A stretch of DNA of 57,089 bases from Exilibacterium sp. (GTDB lineage: Bacteria; Pseudomonadota; Gammaproteobacteria; Pseudomonadales; Cellvibrionaceae): positions 1 to 57,089 of the forward strand of contig JANQMH010000105.1 of assembly GCA_028280195.1 (NCBI GenBank), read 5' to 3'. Positions 25,017 through 33,067 of this stretch are shown in pieces (position 1 is the first letter of the stretch; each line of letters starts with the position of its first letter). A program made the translations under genes and the position numbers. The notes beneath the pieces are model-generated. The model searched no databases, was not told the DNA's origin, and worked only from the letters and a program-made list of their open reading frames with translations.

Positions 25017-26615
25017 ATGACAACAACCCAACTGGCGGACCGCAGCCTGGCAATCGAGACAGGCCTGCTGATTGCACTGGTGTGCGCCGCGCGGCTGATC
25101 GGCGTCGGCATCGCCCACCTGCCGGTCGGCGATGAAATGTTTCACGTGCTGTCGGCGCAGTCCTGGGCACAGGACGGCACGTTTCGCATCGCCGATGGCG
25201 TTTACGACCGGGCCAGCTTTTTTACCGCCATGGTCGGTGCCATGTTTCGCCTGTTCGGCGAAAGCCTGGTGGCGGCGCGCATACCGGCGCTGGTATTCGG
25301 CGTTGTCTGGGTAGTGGTACTGTTTGTGTGGGTGCGCGCCAACGCCGGGCGCCTGGCAGCGTGGATTGCCGCCGGCCTGTTCTGCATTGCACCGCATGCG
25401 ATCGAGCTTTCGCTCTACAGCCGTATGTACACGCTGCACGGCGCCGCATTCCTGCTCGGTGTGGTAATGGTTTATGCCGTTATCGCACACAGTTACACAC
25501 TGGCGACAAAAGCCGCTTGTGCCGCCCTTGCCCTCGCCTGTTTCGGCCTGGCTTTTCATCTGCATCTGGTAACCTATCCGGCCCTGGCCGCACTGGCGGT
25601 GGCCATCGGGATGGATATTGTCACCCGCCACCACCGGGTGTGGACTGCCAGGCAAAATCGCCTCTGGGTCATCGCCCTGGTGTTTGCCATGATCGCCGCC
25701 GCTGCCGCGCTTGCGGTCATCGCCTGGGATACGGTCGTCGCCTCGGTGGAAAGATTTCTGCTGCCCGCCTACGCCAACCGGGGCACCGATATCCGCTATT
25801 ACCAAAAAATGTTCATGACCGACTACCCGGCGCTGTGGCCACTGCTGCCGCTGGTGCTGATACTGGCGATCAGTTACCGGCCGCGATTCGGGGTGTTCTG
25901 CGCGGCGCTGTTCATCAGCGCTTTTCTGCTGCAATCGATAGCCGGCCGCAAAGAAGAGCGCTATATCTACTACAGTATGCCGTTCCTGTTTGCCCTCTGG
26001 GGTATGGCGCTGGCGGCGCTGGCGCCCCACCTCGACCGGCTGCTCAGCGACATCGCCAATCGCTTTACCAGTGATTATCTGCAGGTAAAGCAGAACCAGG
26101 GCCTCAGCACCGCGCTGAAAACCACCTGCGCGGTGGCCATTGTCGGCTTTATCCTGGTCAGCAGCGGCTCGTTTTTCCGCACTGTCAATATCTGGCGCGG
26201 CCAGAGTTATTACTTTGGTACGCAGCTGTCCGACTGGGAAAAGGCAAAGCCCGTGCTGCAGCCGCTGGTGGATCGCGCGCCCACTGTGGTCACCACCAAT
26301 TTCGCCAAGAGCCAGTATCATTTTGGACGCTTTGACATCGTCTTCAGCAAAGTCGTCGCCGTGGACGTGCTCGGCGCGCAGGCGCACGGCAGCGCGGAGT
26401 TTGCCGCAGACCCCAGGACCGGACGCCCGGTTATCAGCACCGTCGCGTCACTGCAGCAGATTTTCGAACAATACCCCGGCGGCCTGTTCGTCGGCGAGAA
26501 AAGCGAATGGCGCAACCGCTTTCGCATGAGCGACGAGGGGGCCGACTTTCTCGAGAGCCGCGCCGTCAGAGTCGAGCTGCCGCCCGGCTCACGCCTGGTA
26601 GCATTTAGCTGGTAG
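25017..26615 (+). CDS. Polytopic membrane glycosyltransferase, PMT/GT39-like
   Basis: This protein of about 532 residues has around ten membrane helices. An acidic first periplasmic loop, PVGDEMFHVLSAQSW, is the typical place for the catalytic Asp-Glu of PMT/ArnT (GT-C) enzymes, which use polyprenyl-phosphate sugars. The start ATG at 25017 is preferred over 25011 because AAGG is then seven bases upstream. It follows carB by 24 bp with no terminator, so it may be cotranscribed. It opens the envelope-polysaccharide half of the window. The acceptor is unknown. Confidence 0.72.
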   Translation: MTTTQLADRSLAIETGLLIALVCAARLIGVGIAHLPVGDEMFHVLSAQSWAQDGTFRIADGVYDRASFFTAMVGAMFRLFGESLVAARIPALVFGVVWVVVLFVWVRANAGRLAAWIAAGLFCIAPHAIELSLYSRMYTLHGAAFLLGVVMVYAVIAHSYTLATKAACAALALACFGLAFHLHLVTYPALAALAVAIGMDIVTRHHRVWTARQNRLWVIALVFAMIAAAAALAVIAWDTVVASVERFLLPAYANRGTDIRYYQKMFMTDYPALWPLLPLVLILAISYRPRFGVFCAALFISAFLLQSIAGRKEERYIYYSMPFLFALWGMALAALAPHLDRLLSDIANRFTSDYLQVKQNQGLSTALKTTCAVAIVGFILVSSGSFFRTVNIWRGQSYYFGTQLSDWEKAKPVLQPLVDRAPTVVTTNFAKSQYHFGRFDIVFSKVVAVDVLGAQAHGSAEFAADPRTGRPVISTVASLQQIFEQYPGGLFVGEKSEWRNRFRMSDEGADFLESRAVRVELPPGSRLVAFSW

Positions 26616-26644
26616 TTTTACTGTTAGCCGGTAGCTTTACTGTA
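26607..26644 (+). repeat. 19-bp tandem duplication across a stop codon
   Basis: AGCTGGTAGTTTTACTGTT and AGCCGGTAGCTTTACTGTA are adjacent and match at 16 of 19 positions. The first copy contains the last codons and stop of the GT39-like gene. Confidence 0.8.
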
Positions 26645-26722
26645 AGAATAGCGGCCTACTATTGCGGCCCTGAGCCCGGCGTGAAAAATGCCCTGCCGGC
26701 CGCCATCGACCCGAGGAGCAGA

Positions 26723-26751
26723 TTGTCCCGGGACCGGCGATTTCGTACAAT
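26723..26751 (+). promoter_or_regulatory. Sigma-70 promoter of the adenylation/carrier operon
   Basis: TTGTCC (26723-26728) and TACAAT (26746-26751) are 17 bases apart. Transcription from here would give a leader of about 270 nt that contains the tandem repeat array before the TTG start at 27029. Confidence 0.6.
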
Positions 26752-26886
26752 GAGCGCCTGAGGTAGTGGCCACGGCGGGAAAGCCGGGTCTTGTGATGAC
26801 CATCGGGCGATCGGTATCAAAGCGGCATCCGGGTTAACGGCAGTGCACCAAATGATGGCAGCTTACCCGGCTGAAAATGAAACCGG

Positions 26887-26990
26887 GCCGGCAATAAGCC
26901 GGCAACAAAGAGCTGGCAAAAGACCCGGCAATAAAAAGCCGGCCATAAGCAACCGTCAATAAGCAGCCGCCAATAACCAGCCGTCAATAA
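26887..26990 (+). repeat. Degenerate tandem array of GCCGGCAATAA-like units
   Basis: About eight consecutive units of 11-14 bases follow the pattern (A)GCCGGCAATAA, among them GCCGGCAATAA, GCCGGCAACAAA, GCAGCCGCCAATAA and CCAGCCGTCAATAA. The array lies between the promoter and the start of the adenylation gene. It resembles the GGCAAATAA tract near 10.8 kb. No protein is encoded. Confidence 0.75.
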
Positions 26991-27028
26991 ACAGTATGGC
27001 ATCCACAATTTGAACAGGAGTCAGGCGT

Positions 27029-28606
27029 TTGTCAGAGCAGCATCTAGCCGGGGGCTTTTACCGGTCATCGCAGCGGTATCCCGATCGCCCCGCCCTGTCG
27101 ATCGACGGAGAACAGATCAGCTACCGGCAGCTCGCCGCACTCGCCAGCAATCTGTCGCGGCTGTTGCCCGAGCAGCCCTCGGTGGCACAGTCGCCGCTGA
27201 CCGCCGTATTCGGCCAGCGCAGCCTGCTGGCCTATGCGGGAATTCTGGCGGCCCTGTTCGCCGGCCACGGCTACGTCCCCCTCAACCCCGACTTTCCGGT
27301 TGCCAGACTGCGCAATATGCTGGCCAGAGCCAAGTGCCGCGCCCTGATTATCGATCAACAGGCACTGCCGTTACTGCCGCAATTACTGGCAGAGACGGAA
27401 ACGCCGCTGGTGGTGATACTGCCGCGGGAACAGGATCTGGCCGCTCACCGGCAGGCGCATCCGCAGCACCGCTTTTACGCCGCCGACGCACTCGAGCAGG
27501 AGCCGCAGCACATGCCGGTGCGCCGCGGCGATATCGCCTACCTGTTGTTCACTTCGGGCAGTACCGGCATTCCCAAGGGCGTCATGGTGTCCCATGACAA
27601 TGCCTGCCACTTTATCGACTCGGCCCGCCAGCGCTATCAATTGGACAGCAGCGACCGGGTATCCCAGACCTTCGCACTGACCTTCGACCTGTCGGTATTC
27701 GATCTGTTTCTCGCCTGGCAGGCGGGCGCCTGTGTCTGTGTGCCGCAGGCCGGCGAACTGATCAAACCGGGTAATTACATCAATCGCGAGCGCCTGACGC
27801 TGTGGTTTTCTGTGCCGTCGACGGCTTTGTTCATGAAAAAGTTCGGCGAACTCAAAGCCGACAAATATCCCACCCTGAAGTGGAGCCTGTTTTGCGGTGA
27901 GGCGCTGGCGGAGGAAGTGGCGGCACGCTGGAGCCTGGCCGCCCCCAACGCGGTGCTGGAAAACCTGTACGGCCCCACCGAGCTGACCATCGCCTGCACC
28001 GTCTATCGGCGCGAGCCCGGCGCCGCCGACAGCGAGCGCAGCGTGGTGCCCATCGGCGAGCCGCTGCCCGGCATGACGGCAATGGTAGTGGACGAAAACC
28101 TGCGGCAAGTGCCGGCCGGCGTACAGGGGGAACTGATTCTCACCGGCCCGCAGCTGACACTGGGCTACCTCGACGACGCCGAGCGCACCCGCCGCGCTTT
28201 CGTGCAGCCGCCCGACTGCGATCGCATTTACTATCGCACCGGCGACTCGGTAATCCGCAGATCCCCGCAGCAGCCGCTCGAATATGTGGGCCGGCTGGAC
28301 AACCAGATACAGGTTAACGGCCACCGGGTGGAACTGGGTGAAGTGGAGTCGGCCATCAGAAATCAGGCACAAATCGACGAAGCGGTAGCAGTGGGCTGGC
28401 CCGTCACCGACACCGGGGTCGGCGGTATCGTGGCATTTGTACTCGGCAGCGATATCGACACCGGACAGGTGCTGTCCGCTTTGAAGTCGCAGTTGCCGGG
28501 GTATATGACACCCAGCCGCATCCATGTGGTCGAGCGCTATCCGCTCAACAGCAACGGCAAGATTGACCGCCATGCATTAACTGCAACACTGAAGGGAAAA
28601 AAATAA
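27029..28606 (+). CDS. Amino-acid adenylation enzyme, DltA-like
   Basis: The TTG start at 27029 has AGGAG eight bases upstream and gives 525 residues. The protein has the A3 motif LLFTSGSTGIPKGVMVSH (172-189), the substrate loop FALTFDLSVFDLF, YGPTELTIA, YRTGD and C-terminal LNSNGKIDRHAL. The FDLSV segment has the Asp that anchors the amino group in NRPS A domains and matches the FDLSVMD pattern of DltA, so an amino acid (D-alanine-like) is the likely substrate. The next gene, overlapping by one base, is a carrier protein. This mirrors DltA/DltC, but no DltB or DltD is present. Confidence 0.85.
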   Translation: MSEQHLAGGFYRSSQRYPDRPALSIDGEQISYRQLAALASNLSRLLPEQPSVAQSPLTAVFGQRSLLAYAGILAALFAGHGYVPLNPDFPVARLRNMLARAKCRALIIDQQALPLLPQLLAETETPLVVILPREQDLAAHRQAHPQHRFYAADALEQEPQHMPVRRGDIAYLLFTSGSTGIPKGVMVSHDNACHFIDSARQRYQLDSSDRVSQTFALTFDLSVFDLFLAWQAGACVCVPQAGELIKPGNYINRERLTLWFSVPSTALFMKKFGELKADKYPTLKWSLFCGEALAEEVAARWSLAAPNAVLENLYGPTELTIACTVYRREPGAADSERSVVPIGEPLPGMTAMVVDENLRQVPAGVQGELILTGPQLTLGYLDDAERTRRAFVQPPDCDRIYYRTGDSVIRRSPQQPLEYVGRLDNQIQVNGHRVELGEVESAIRNQAQIDEAVAVGWPVTDTGVGGIVAFVLGSDIDTGQVLSALKSQLPGYMTPSRIHVVERYPLNSNGKIDRHALTATLKGKK

Positions 28607-28869
28607 TGACGGCCGAAGACATCCGAACTTTCATCGCCGAGTCGCTGCAGGCGCAGCTGCAAAATGCCCGGCTCGACAACGCCGCGCTGGCGGGCGATTT
28701 TGACCTGCTCGGCTCCGGCCTGATCGATTCGATGAGCTTCTTAAACCTGGTGGTCGAAATCGAGGACTGGCTCGGCGCCGAGCTGAACCTCGAGGACCTC
28801 GACCCCGAGCAGCTGACCAAGGTCGGCCCGCTGTGCAGCTTCGTCGAAGCACAGCTTGCAGATGCATAG
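28606..28869 (+). CDS. Acyl/peptidyl carrier protein
   Basis: This 87-residue acidic carrier protein has LLGSGLIDSMSFLNLV; the Ser of the DS motif is the phosphopantetheine site. It shares the TAATG overlap with the adenylation gene, so it is the probable aminoacyl acceptor. An acyltransferase follows within about 13 bp. It is a different protein from the carrier at 4.7-4.9 kb, with low overall similarity outside the motif. Confidence 0.88.
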   Translation: MTAEDIRTFIAESLQAQLQNARLDNAALAGDFDLLGSGLIDSMSFLNLVVEIEDWLGAELNLEDLDPEQLTKVGPLCSFVEAQLADA

Positions 28870-28881
28870 AGGCCAGTGAGC

Positions 28882-29649
28882 ATGAACGAGCCGGTTAAAG
28901 AGGTAGCGCTTTCCGAAGAGGACTTCATCCGTTCTCACCTCGACGAATCCAACTCGGCAATGAAGAAATACGCGCAGCTGGTGGTCGGCGACGGCTCCTA
29001 CTGGCGCTTGTTCAAACACGAGCTGATAACCCTGCTGTTCGGCTGGGTGCCGGGTGCCCTCGGTCTGGCGCTGCGCAAAGTCTTTTATCCGCTGTTGTTC
29101 AAAGACATCGGCCGCGGCGTGGTCTTCGGCAGAAATCTGACCTTGCGCAATACCGCGCGCATGTCCGTCGGCAACGGCGTGGTTTTCGACGATGACGCCT
29201 TTATCGATGCCCGCGGCGCCGAGCCCGGCGCCTTCGTGATCGAAGAGGGCGTGCTGGTGGGTCGCGGCGCCCTGCTGCAGTCGAAAATCGGCAGCTTCCG
29301 CGTCGGTGCCCGCACCAGCGTCGGCGGCCACAGCACGCTGATCGCCCAGGGCGGCATCGATATCGGCTGCGATGTGTCGATTGGCGGCGGTTGCAAGATC
29401 TCCGGCGGACTGTTTCGGATCAATGATCAGGGCGATGAAAAAGTATTCGATCGCTACTCCAAAGGGCCGGTCAAAATCGAAGATCGCTGTGTCTTGGGTA
29501 TGGGGTGTATCGTCATCGACAACGTGCATATCGGCGGCAGATCCCTGATAGGCTCCGGCGTTACCGTTGGCAGCGATATAAAAGCAGACTCCATCGTCGG
29601 CCCGCGGCCGCCGCTGGTAATGAAAAACCCCAAAGCGGGCAGTGAGTAA
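28882..29649 (+). CDS. Hexapeptide-repeat acyltransferase (left-handed beta helix)
   Basis: This protein of about 255 residues has an N-terminal helical part and, from about residue 75, repeated hexapeptides (VFGRNL, MSVGNGVVFDDD, FVIEEGVLVGRG, VGARTSVGG). These form a left-handed beta helix as in acetyl- and acyl-transferases. ATG 28882 is preferred over the GTG at 28876 because GAGG is nine bases upstream. Following the aminoacyl carrier directly, it could move the carrier-bound group to a sugar or lipid acceptor (inference). Confidence 0.78.
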   Translation: MNEPVKEVALSEEDFIRSHLDESNSAMKKYAQLVVGDGSYWRLFKHELITLLFGWVPGALGLALRKVFYPLLFKDIGRGVVFGRNLTLRNTARMSVGNGVVFDDDAFIDARGAEPGAFVIEEGVLVGRGALLQSKIGSFRVGARTSVGGHSTLIAQGGIDIGCDVSIGGGCKISGGLFRINDQGDEKVFDRYSKGPVKIEDRCVLGMGCIVIDNVHIGGRSLIGSGVTVGSDIKADSIVGPRPPLVMKNPKAGSE

Positions 29650-30633
29650 GTGGTGCTCCGACTCATACAGATTCTCGTCAGCCTGTTGCTGGTCGGTTGG
29701 ATTGTCACCACCATCGACCTGGCGGAGGTCGGCCAGCATTTGCGCAACACGCGCTTCGATATACTGGCGCTGTCGATACCGGTAGTGATCGCCAATCGCT
29801 GGCTGATGAGCGCCAAGTGGAACCTGCTGCTGAAAGCCCAGGGCGTGATCCTGTCGGAGTGGCGCTGCTTTCGTATTTACGCGATGTCCAACTTCGTCGG
29901 TATATTTTTGCCCGCCACGGTGGGGGCCGATCTGTCGCGCGCCGCGCTGGCCAAGTACGAGCACCTGCCACTGCCCACGGTGGCCTCCTCCATTCTGGTG
30001 GAGCGGCTGCTCGGGTTTGCCGCGCTGGTATTTATGACCGTAGTCGGCGCCGCACTGCTGGCGCTGTTTTTCGGCGATATCACCTTCAGCTTCGGTTCGC
30101 TGCTGGGCATTGCCGGCAGTGCCATGGCTTTTTTCGCAGTGGCAATTCTGGCCTCCTTCAGCCAGCCGATGCAGCGTTTCGTCGCCTGGGTGCTGGCAAA
30201 ATTAGCCGGCTTCGGCGGTGTCATGGCCAAGCTCAGCGCCATGCTCGAGAAAACCTACTCGGCTTATCTGGAGTATCGCGGCCACCGCACCACACTGCTG
30301 GTGTTTTTTGTGCTGAGCTGCGTCGAAGGGTCGCTTTTGATTTTACTCGCTTACATTGTCACCGTGGCACTGCAAGTGGAGGTAAACTTCTTTTATCTGG
30401 CGGCATTCGTATCCATCGTCGTGTTTCTGATACGCATGCCGATCTCCATTGATGGTCTGGGAATTTACGAAAAGGGAACGCAGTTTTTTCTGCTGCAGGT
30501 AGGGGTATCGGCGTCACTGGGGCTGGCCACAGGCATTTTATTCCATATTGTCTGCCTGGTAGCCCTGCTGCCCGGTGGCGTGCTTATGGCTTTTTACCGC
30601 CGCCCCGCCCTGTCCTCGAATCACTCGACGTAA
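29650..30633 (+). CDS. UPF0104/LPG synthase-like flippase family membrane protein
   Basis: This 327-residue GTG-start protein has about eight membrane helices and the family pattern of the AglD/MprF membrane region (PF03706): RWLMSAKWNLLLKAQG, FLPATVGADLSRAALAKY and IRMPISIDGLGIYEKG. Members move or modify lipid-linked substrates. The gene starts right after the acyltransferase stop. In this operon it may flip a lipid carrying the aminoacyl- or formyl-modified group (inference). Confidence 0.8.
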   Translation: MVLRLIQILVSLLLVGWIVTTIDLAEVGQHLRNTRFDILALSIPVVIANRWLMSAKWNLLLKAQGVILSEWRCFRIYAMSNFVGIFLPATVGADLSRAALAKYEHLPLPTVASSILVERLLGFAALVFMTVVGAALLALFFGDITFSFGSLLGIAGSAMAFFAVAILASFSQPMQRFVAWVLAKLAGFGGVMAKLSAMLEKTYSAYLEYRGHRTTLLVFFVLSCVEGSLLILLAYIVTVALQVEVNFFYLAAFVSIVVFLIRMPISIDGLGIYEKGTQFFLLQVGVSASLGLATGILFHIVCLVALLPGGVLMAFYRRPALSSNHST

Positions 30634-30705
30634 GGTCGTAGCGGCGCAGCCGCCGCCATGACACCCTGCGAAGAGTATGCGTAGCAGTTTGAACTGCGGA
30701 TTATT

Positions 30706-31557
30706 ATGTCTAGTAATGTCGTTATTGTAGGGGTCGGATCACTGGCCTCAGCCGTTGCCAGCCGGATACACGAGTCTACCGACTATCAGGTGGGCCTGGT
30801 GGTGGACACCAGTGCGGGCAACCGCGGCCTCGAGAGTGTGGCGGAACAAACCGGCAGCCCCTATCTGCTGGCGCCGACCTTGAAAAACGCCGAGCTGCTG
30901 GCGCGCATCCGCGAGCTGCAGCCGGCCTATATCTTTTCGGCCGATAATCTGCGCATCTTCAGCCCGGAGCTTCTCAAGCTGGCCACAGTGGCCTGCATCA
31001 ATTTTCACAATGGCCCCTTGCCCGACTACCGCGGCGTCAATATACCGACATGGGTCATCTGGAACGGCGAAACCGAACACAGTGTGACCTGGCATATCAT
31101 GCTCGAGGAGGTGGATGCCGGGGGCGCCATGCTGCGGCGGGCATTCGCGCTGGATGAGCGGGAAACGGCTTTTTCACTGTCGATGAAATGCATTCAAGCG
31201 GGCATCGACAGTGTTCCCACCCTGATCGAAATGCTGCCGGATCTCGACACCTCACACATCACGCCACCGGCCTCGGCCGGCCGCTACTTCGCGCGCACCA
31301 GCCTGCCCAACGACGGCATCCTCGATTCCGCCTGGAGCGCCGCCAAACTGGATCGCCTGTTCAGGGCCATGCACTATCGCACCATACCCAACTATGCCGG
31401 CACCGCGCGACTCGCACACGGCGGCAAATTGCTCGATATCAAAACGCTCAAGTTGATTGACGCCAGTGGCGGCAAGCCGCAGCTGCGCGATAACCAGTTG
31501 CTGTTGGAAAGGTTCGACGGCATGGTGCTGGTAACATTGGCGCCGGCTTCAAGGTAG
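30706..31557 (+). CDS. N10-formyltetrahydrofolate-dependent formyltransferase
   Basis: This 283-residue protein has a Rossmann-type formyltransferase core and the intact triad N99, H101 (INFHNGPLPDYRG) and D137 (EEVDAGG). The N terminus VVIVGVGSLASAVASRI is nucleotide-fold-like. It lacks the full tRNA-binding C domain of Fmt, so it probably formylates an amino sugar or an aminoacyl group rather than initiator tRNA. It is the last gene of the operon begun by the DltA-like enzyme, 72 bp after the flippase-like gene. Confidence 0.85.
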   Translation: MSSNVVIVGVGSLASAVASRIHESTDYQVGLVVDTSAGNRGLESVAEQTGSPYLLAPTLKNAELLARIRELQPAYIFSADNLRIFSPELLKLATVACINFHNGPLPDYRGVNIPTWVIWNGETEHSVTWHIMLEEVDAGGAMLRRAFALDERETAFSLSMKCIQAGIDSVPTLIEMLPDLDTSHITPPASAGRYFARTSLPNDGILDSAWSAAKLDRLFRAMHYRTIPNYAGTARLAHGGKLLDIKTLKLIDASGGKPQLRDNQLLLERFDGMVLVTLAPASR

Positions 31558-31628
31558 TGATATCAAAGTGAATGGCGTTGGCTTAACGGGAGCGGTGCCC
31601 AAATTCGTTAAGAATACCGGGGCTAGGT

Positions 31629-31734
31629 CCAGCTCTCCGCAGTGCATCCAGAAACCCTCGACAGCAGGGATGCTGGCGTGGAGCTTACATGGACGTATTC
31701 ACAGCGTGTTTCTGGATGCACTGCGGAGAGCTGG
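31629..31734 (+). repeat. Dispersed core repeat, copy 2 (complete, 27-bp perfect arms)
   Basis: The left arm (31629-31655) and right arm (31708-31734) are perfect 27-base inverted repeats around a 52-base centre containing CTCGACAGCAGGGATGCTGGCG and GGACGTATTCACAGCG. Weaker outer arms add GGGAGCGGTGCC (31588-31599) and GGCACCGCTCTCC (31747-31757 region). It lies between the plus-strand formyltransferase and the minus-strand lipoprotein gene and could also stop transcription from both sides. No protein is encoded. Confidence 0.9.
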
Positions 31735-31802
31735 GCCGGTTCGCTGGCACCGCTCTCCTTGAGCCGGCGCCATTCGACTCCCAGGCCTCTCAACTTCAAA
31801 AC

Positions 31803-32897
31803 CTAAGGCTGCCTGAGCACAAACCGCCCCCTCACCGCATTCCAGGAATCATTTTCATCGACGCCGGAAAACACCAGCACAAACTCCTGCCCCCGATTCC
31901 AGCTGTTGGAAAAGTTGTAGTAAAAAACCGTTTCCTGAATCTCACCGGCGCCAAAACGCCCATAGTGAACTGTTCGCCATGGTCCCCAGGGGGTTTGCGC
32001 TGCAAACAAACCCATATTGCTGCGAAACGAACGGCTGTGCTCGGTGGCAAGCAGATAGCGGTCGATCTGCGGGTTATAGCTCACACTGACAGTCCAGCCG
32101 ACACCGGCGGGATCGGAAAACACCGCTTGCCTGTCTTCTATACGCTCGCTCCACTGTGCCCGGCCATCCGCGCCGATACCGCTAAAAAACCGATAGTGCT
32201 CACGCAGTAAAACTTTGTCCTTGTTGACCCTAAGCAGAAACAGCTGGCCGGGAACCTGCACCTGCAGTTTATTGCCCTGCTGCAGGCCGATAAAATAGAT
32301 ATAAATATTCTCGTCCAGCGCGCCGGCATAATTGGGACCGAACTGCAGGAACGCCGGCAATACCAAACCGTCCTCCTTGCTAAACGACCAGTCGACCGCC
32401 TCCCAGCCGGCCGCAGCCGGCGACGCACTGTGCAGGGTTGCACTGCGGTAGTTATTGTCGTTGGAGCCGGGCGAGACCCACATCAACAAGCGCCCGTCAA
32501 CCATCAACAGTGCGTAACTTTTACCCTTGACATCCATGCGATAAGTCGGATCGATGCCGCCCCAGGTATTGTTGTAGGCAGCATTGGCGAAGTCGCCGCG
32601 AATCTCACCGACGCCGAGTGATACCCGCCCGTAGCGATTGCCGCCGCCGAAACCGCCGCCGTCACCCCAGGCCGCATATTGCACCCCGTCGCCACCCCAG
32701 GTCAGCGCCCAGTTATCGCTGCCGGCGGCGAGACGCCGGTGGCTGCTCCAGTCAAACTCGATGTGCTCGATCAAATCACTGGCGGGATACGGCGGCGCAG
32801 CCGCTACTGTCTCCTCGCGCTCGGCGCACCCCGCCAGCCATACCAATACCGGCCATGCCAGCCATATCCTGCTTATCGACATCCTGTTTATCGACAT
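31803..32897 (-). CDS. DUF4185-like secreted lipoprotein A
   Basis: This 364-residue protein has the lipobox VWLAGC with Cys24. The mature part has motifs SDNWALTW, WGDGGGFGG, FLQFGPNYAG and TPWGPWRTV, as in DUF4185 and related beta-propeller, glycosidase-like proteins. The ATG at 32897 has AGAGG eight bases upstream. A 15-base tandem duplication (GTCGATAAACAGGAT-like) occurs in its first codons and creates a second in-frame ATG. It is a diverged paralogue of the protein at 34552-35658. It faces away from the GMC oxidoreductase between them. Substrate unknown, presumably an extracellular glycan. Confidence 0.7.
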   Translation of the reverse strand: MSINRMSISRIWLAWPVLVWLAGCAEREETVAAAPPYPASDLIEHIEFDWSSHRRLAAGSDNWALTWGGDGVQYAAWGDGGGFGGGNRYGRVSLGVGEIRGDFANAAYNNTWGGIDPTYRMDVKGKSYALLMVDGRLLMWVSPGSNDNNYRSATLHSASPAAAGWEAVDWSFSKEDGLVLPAFLQFGPNYAGALDENIYIYFIGLQQGNKLQVQVPGQLFLLRVNKDKVLLREHYRFFSGIGADGRAQWSERIEDRQAVFSDPAGVGWTVSVSYNPQIDRYLLATEHSRSFRSNMGLFAAQTPWGPWRTVHYGRFGAGEIQETVFYYNFSNSWNRGQEFVLVFSGVDENDSWNAVRGRFVLRQP

Positions 32898-33067
32898 AGG
32901 GAAACCTCTGATGATTGATCACCGATGATTTATCGCCGGCCGCTGCCTTTGCATCACATCTGCGCGGGCACAATTAACGCCGGGCATTTTAGCCTTTGTT
33001 TAGCGACTAAGGTATACTTCGCAGCGATAAAAACAAGCTCTGCGACAACCAAAACCGGAGAACAATC

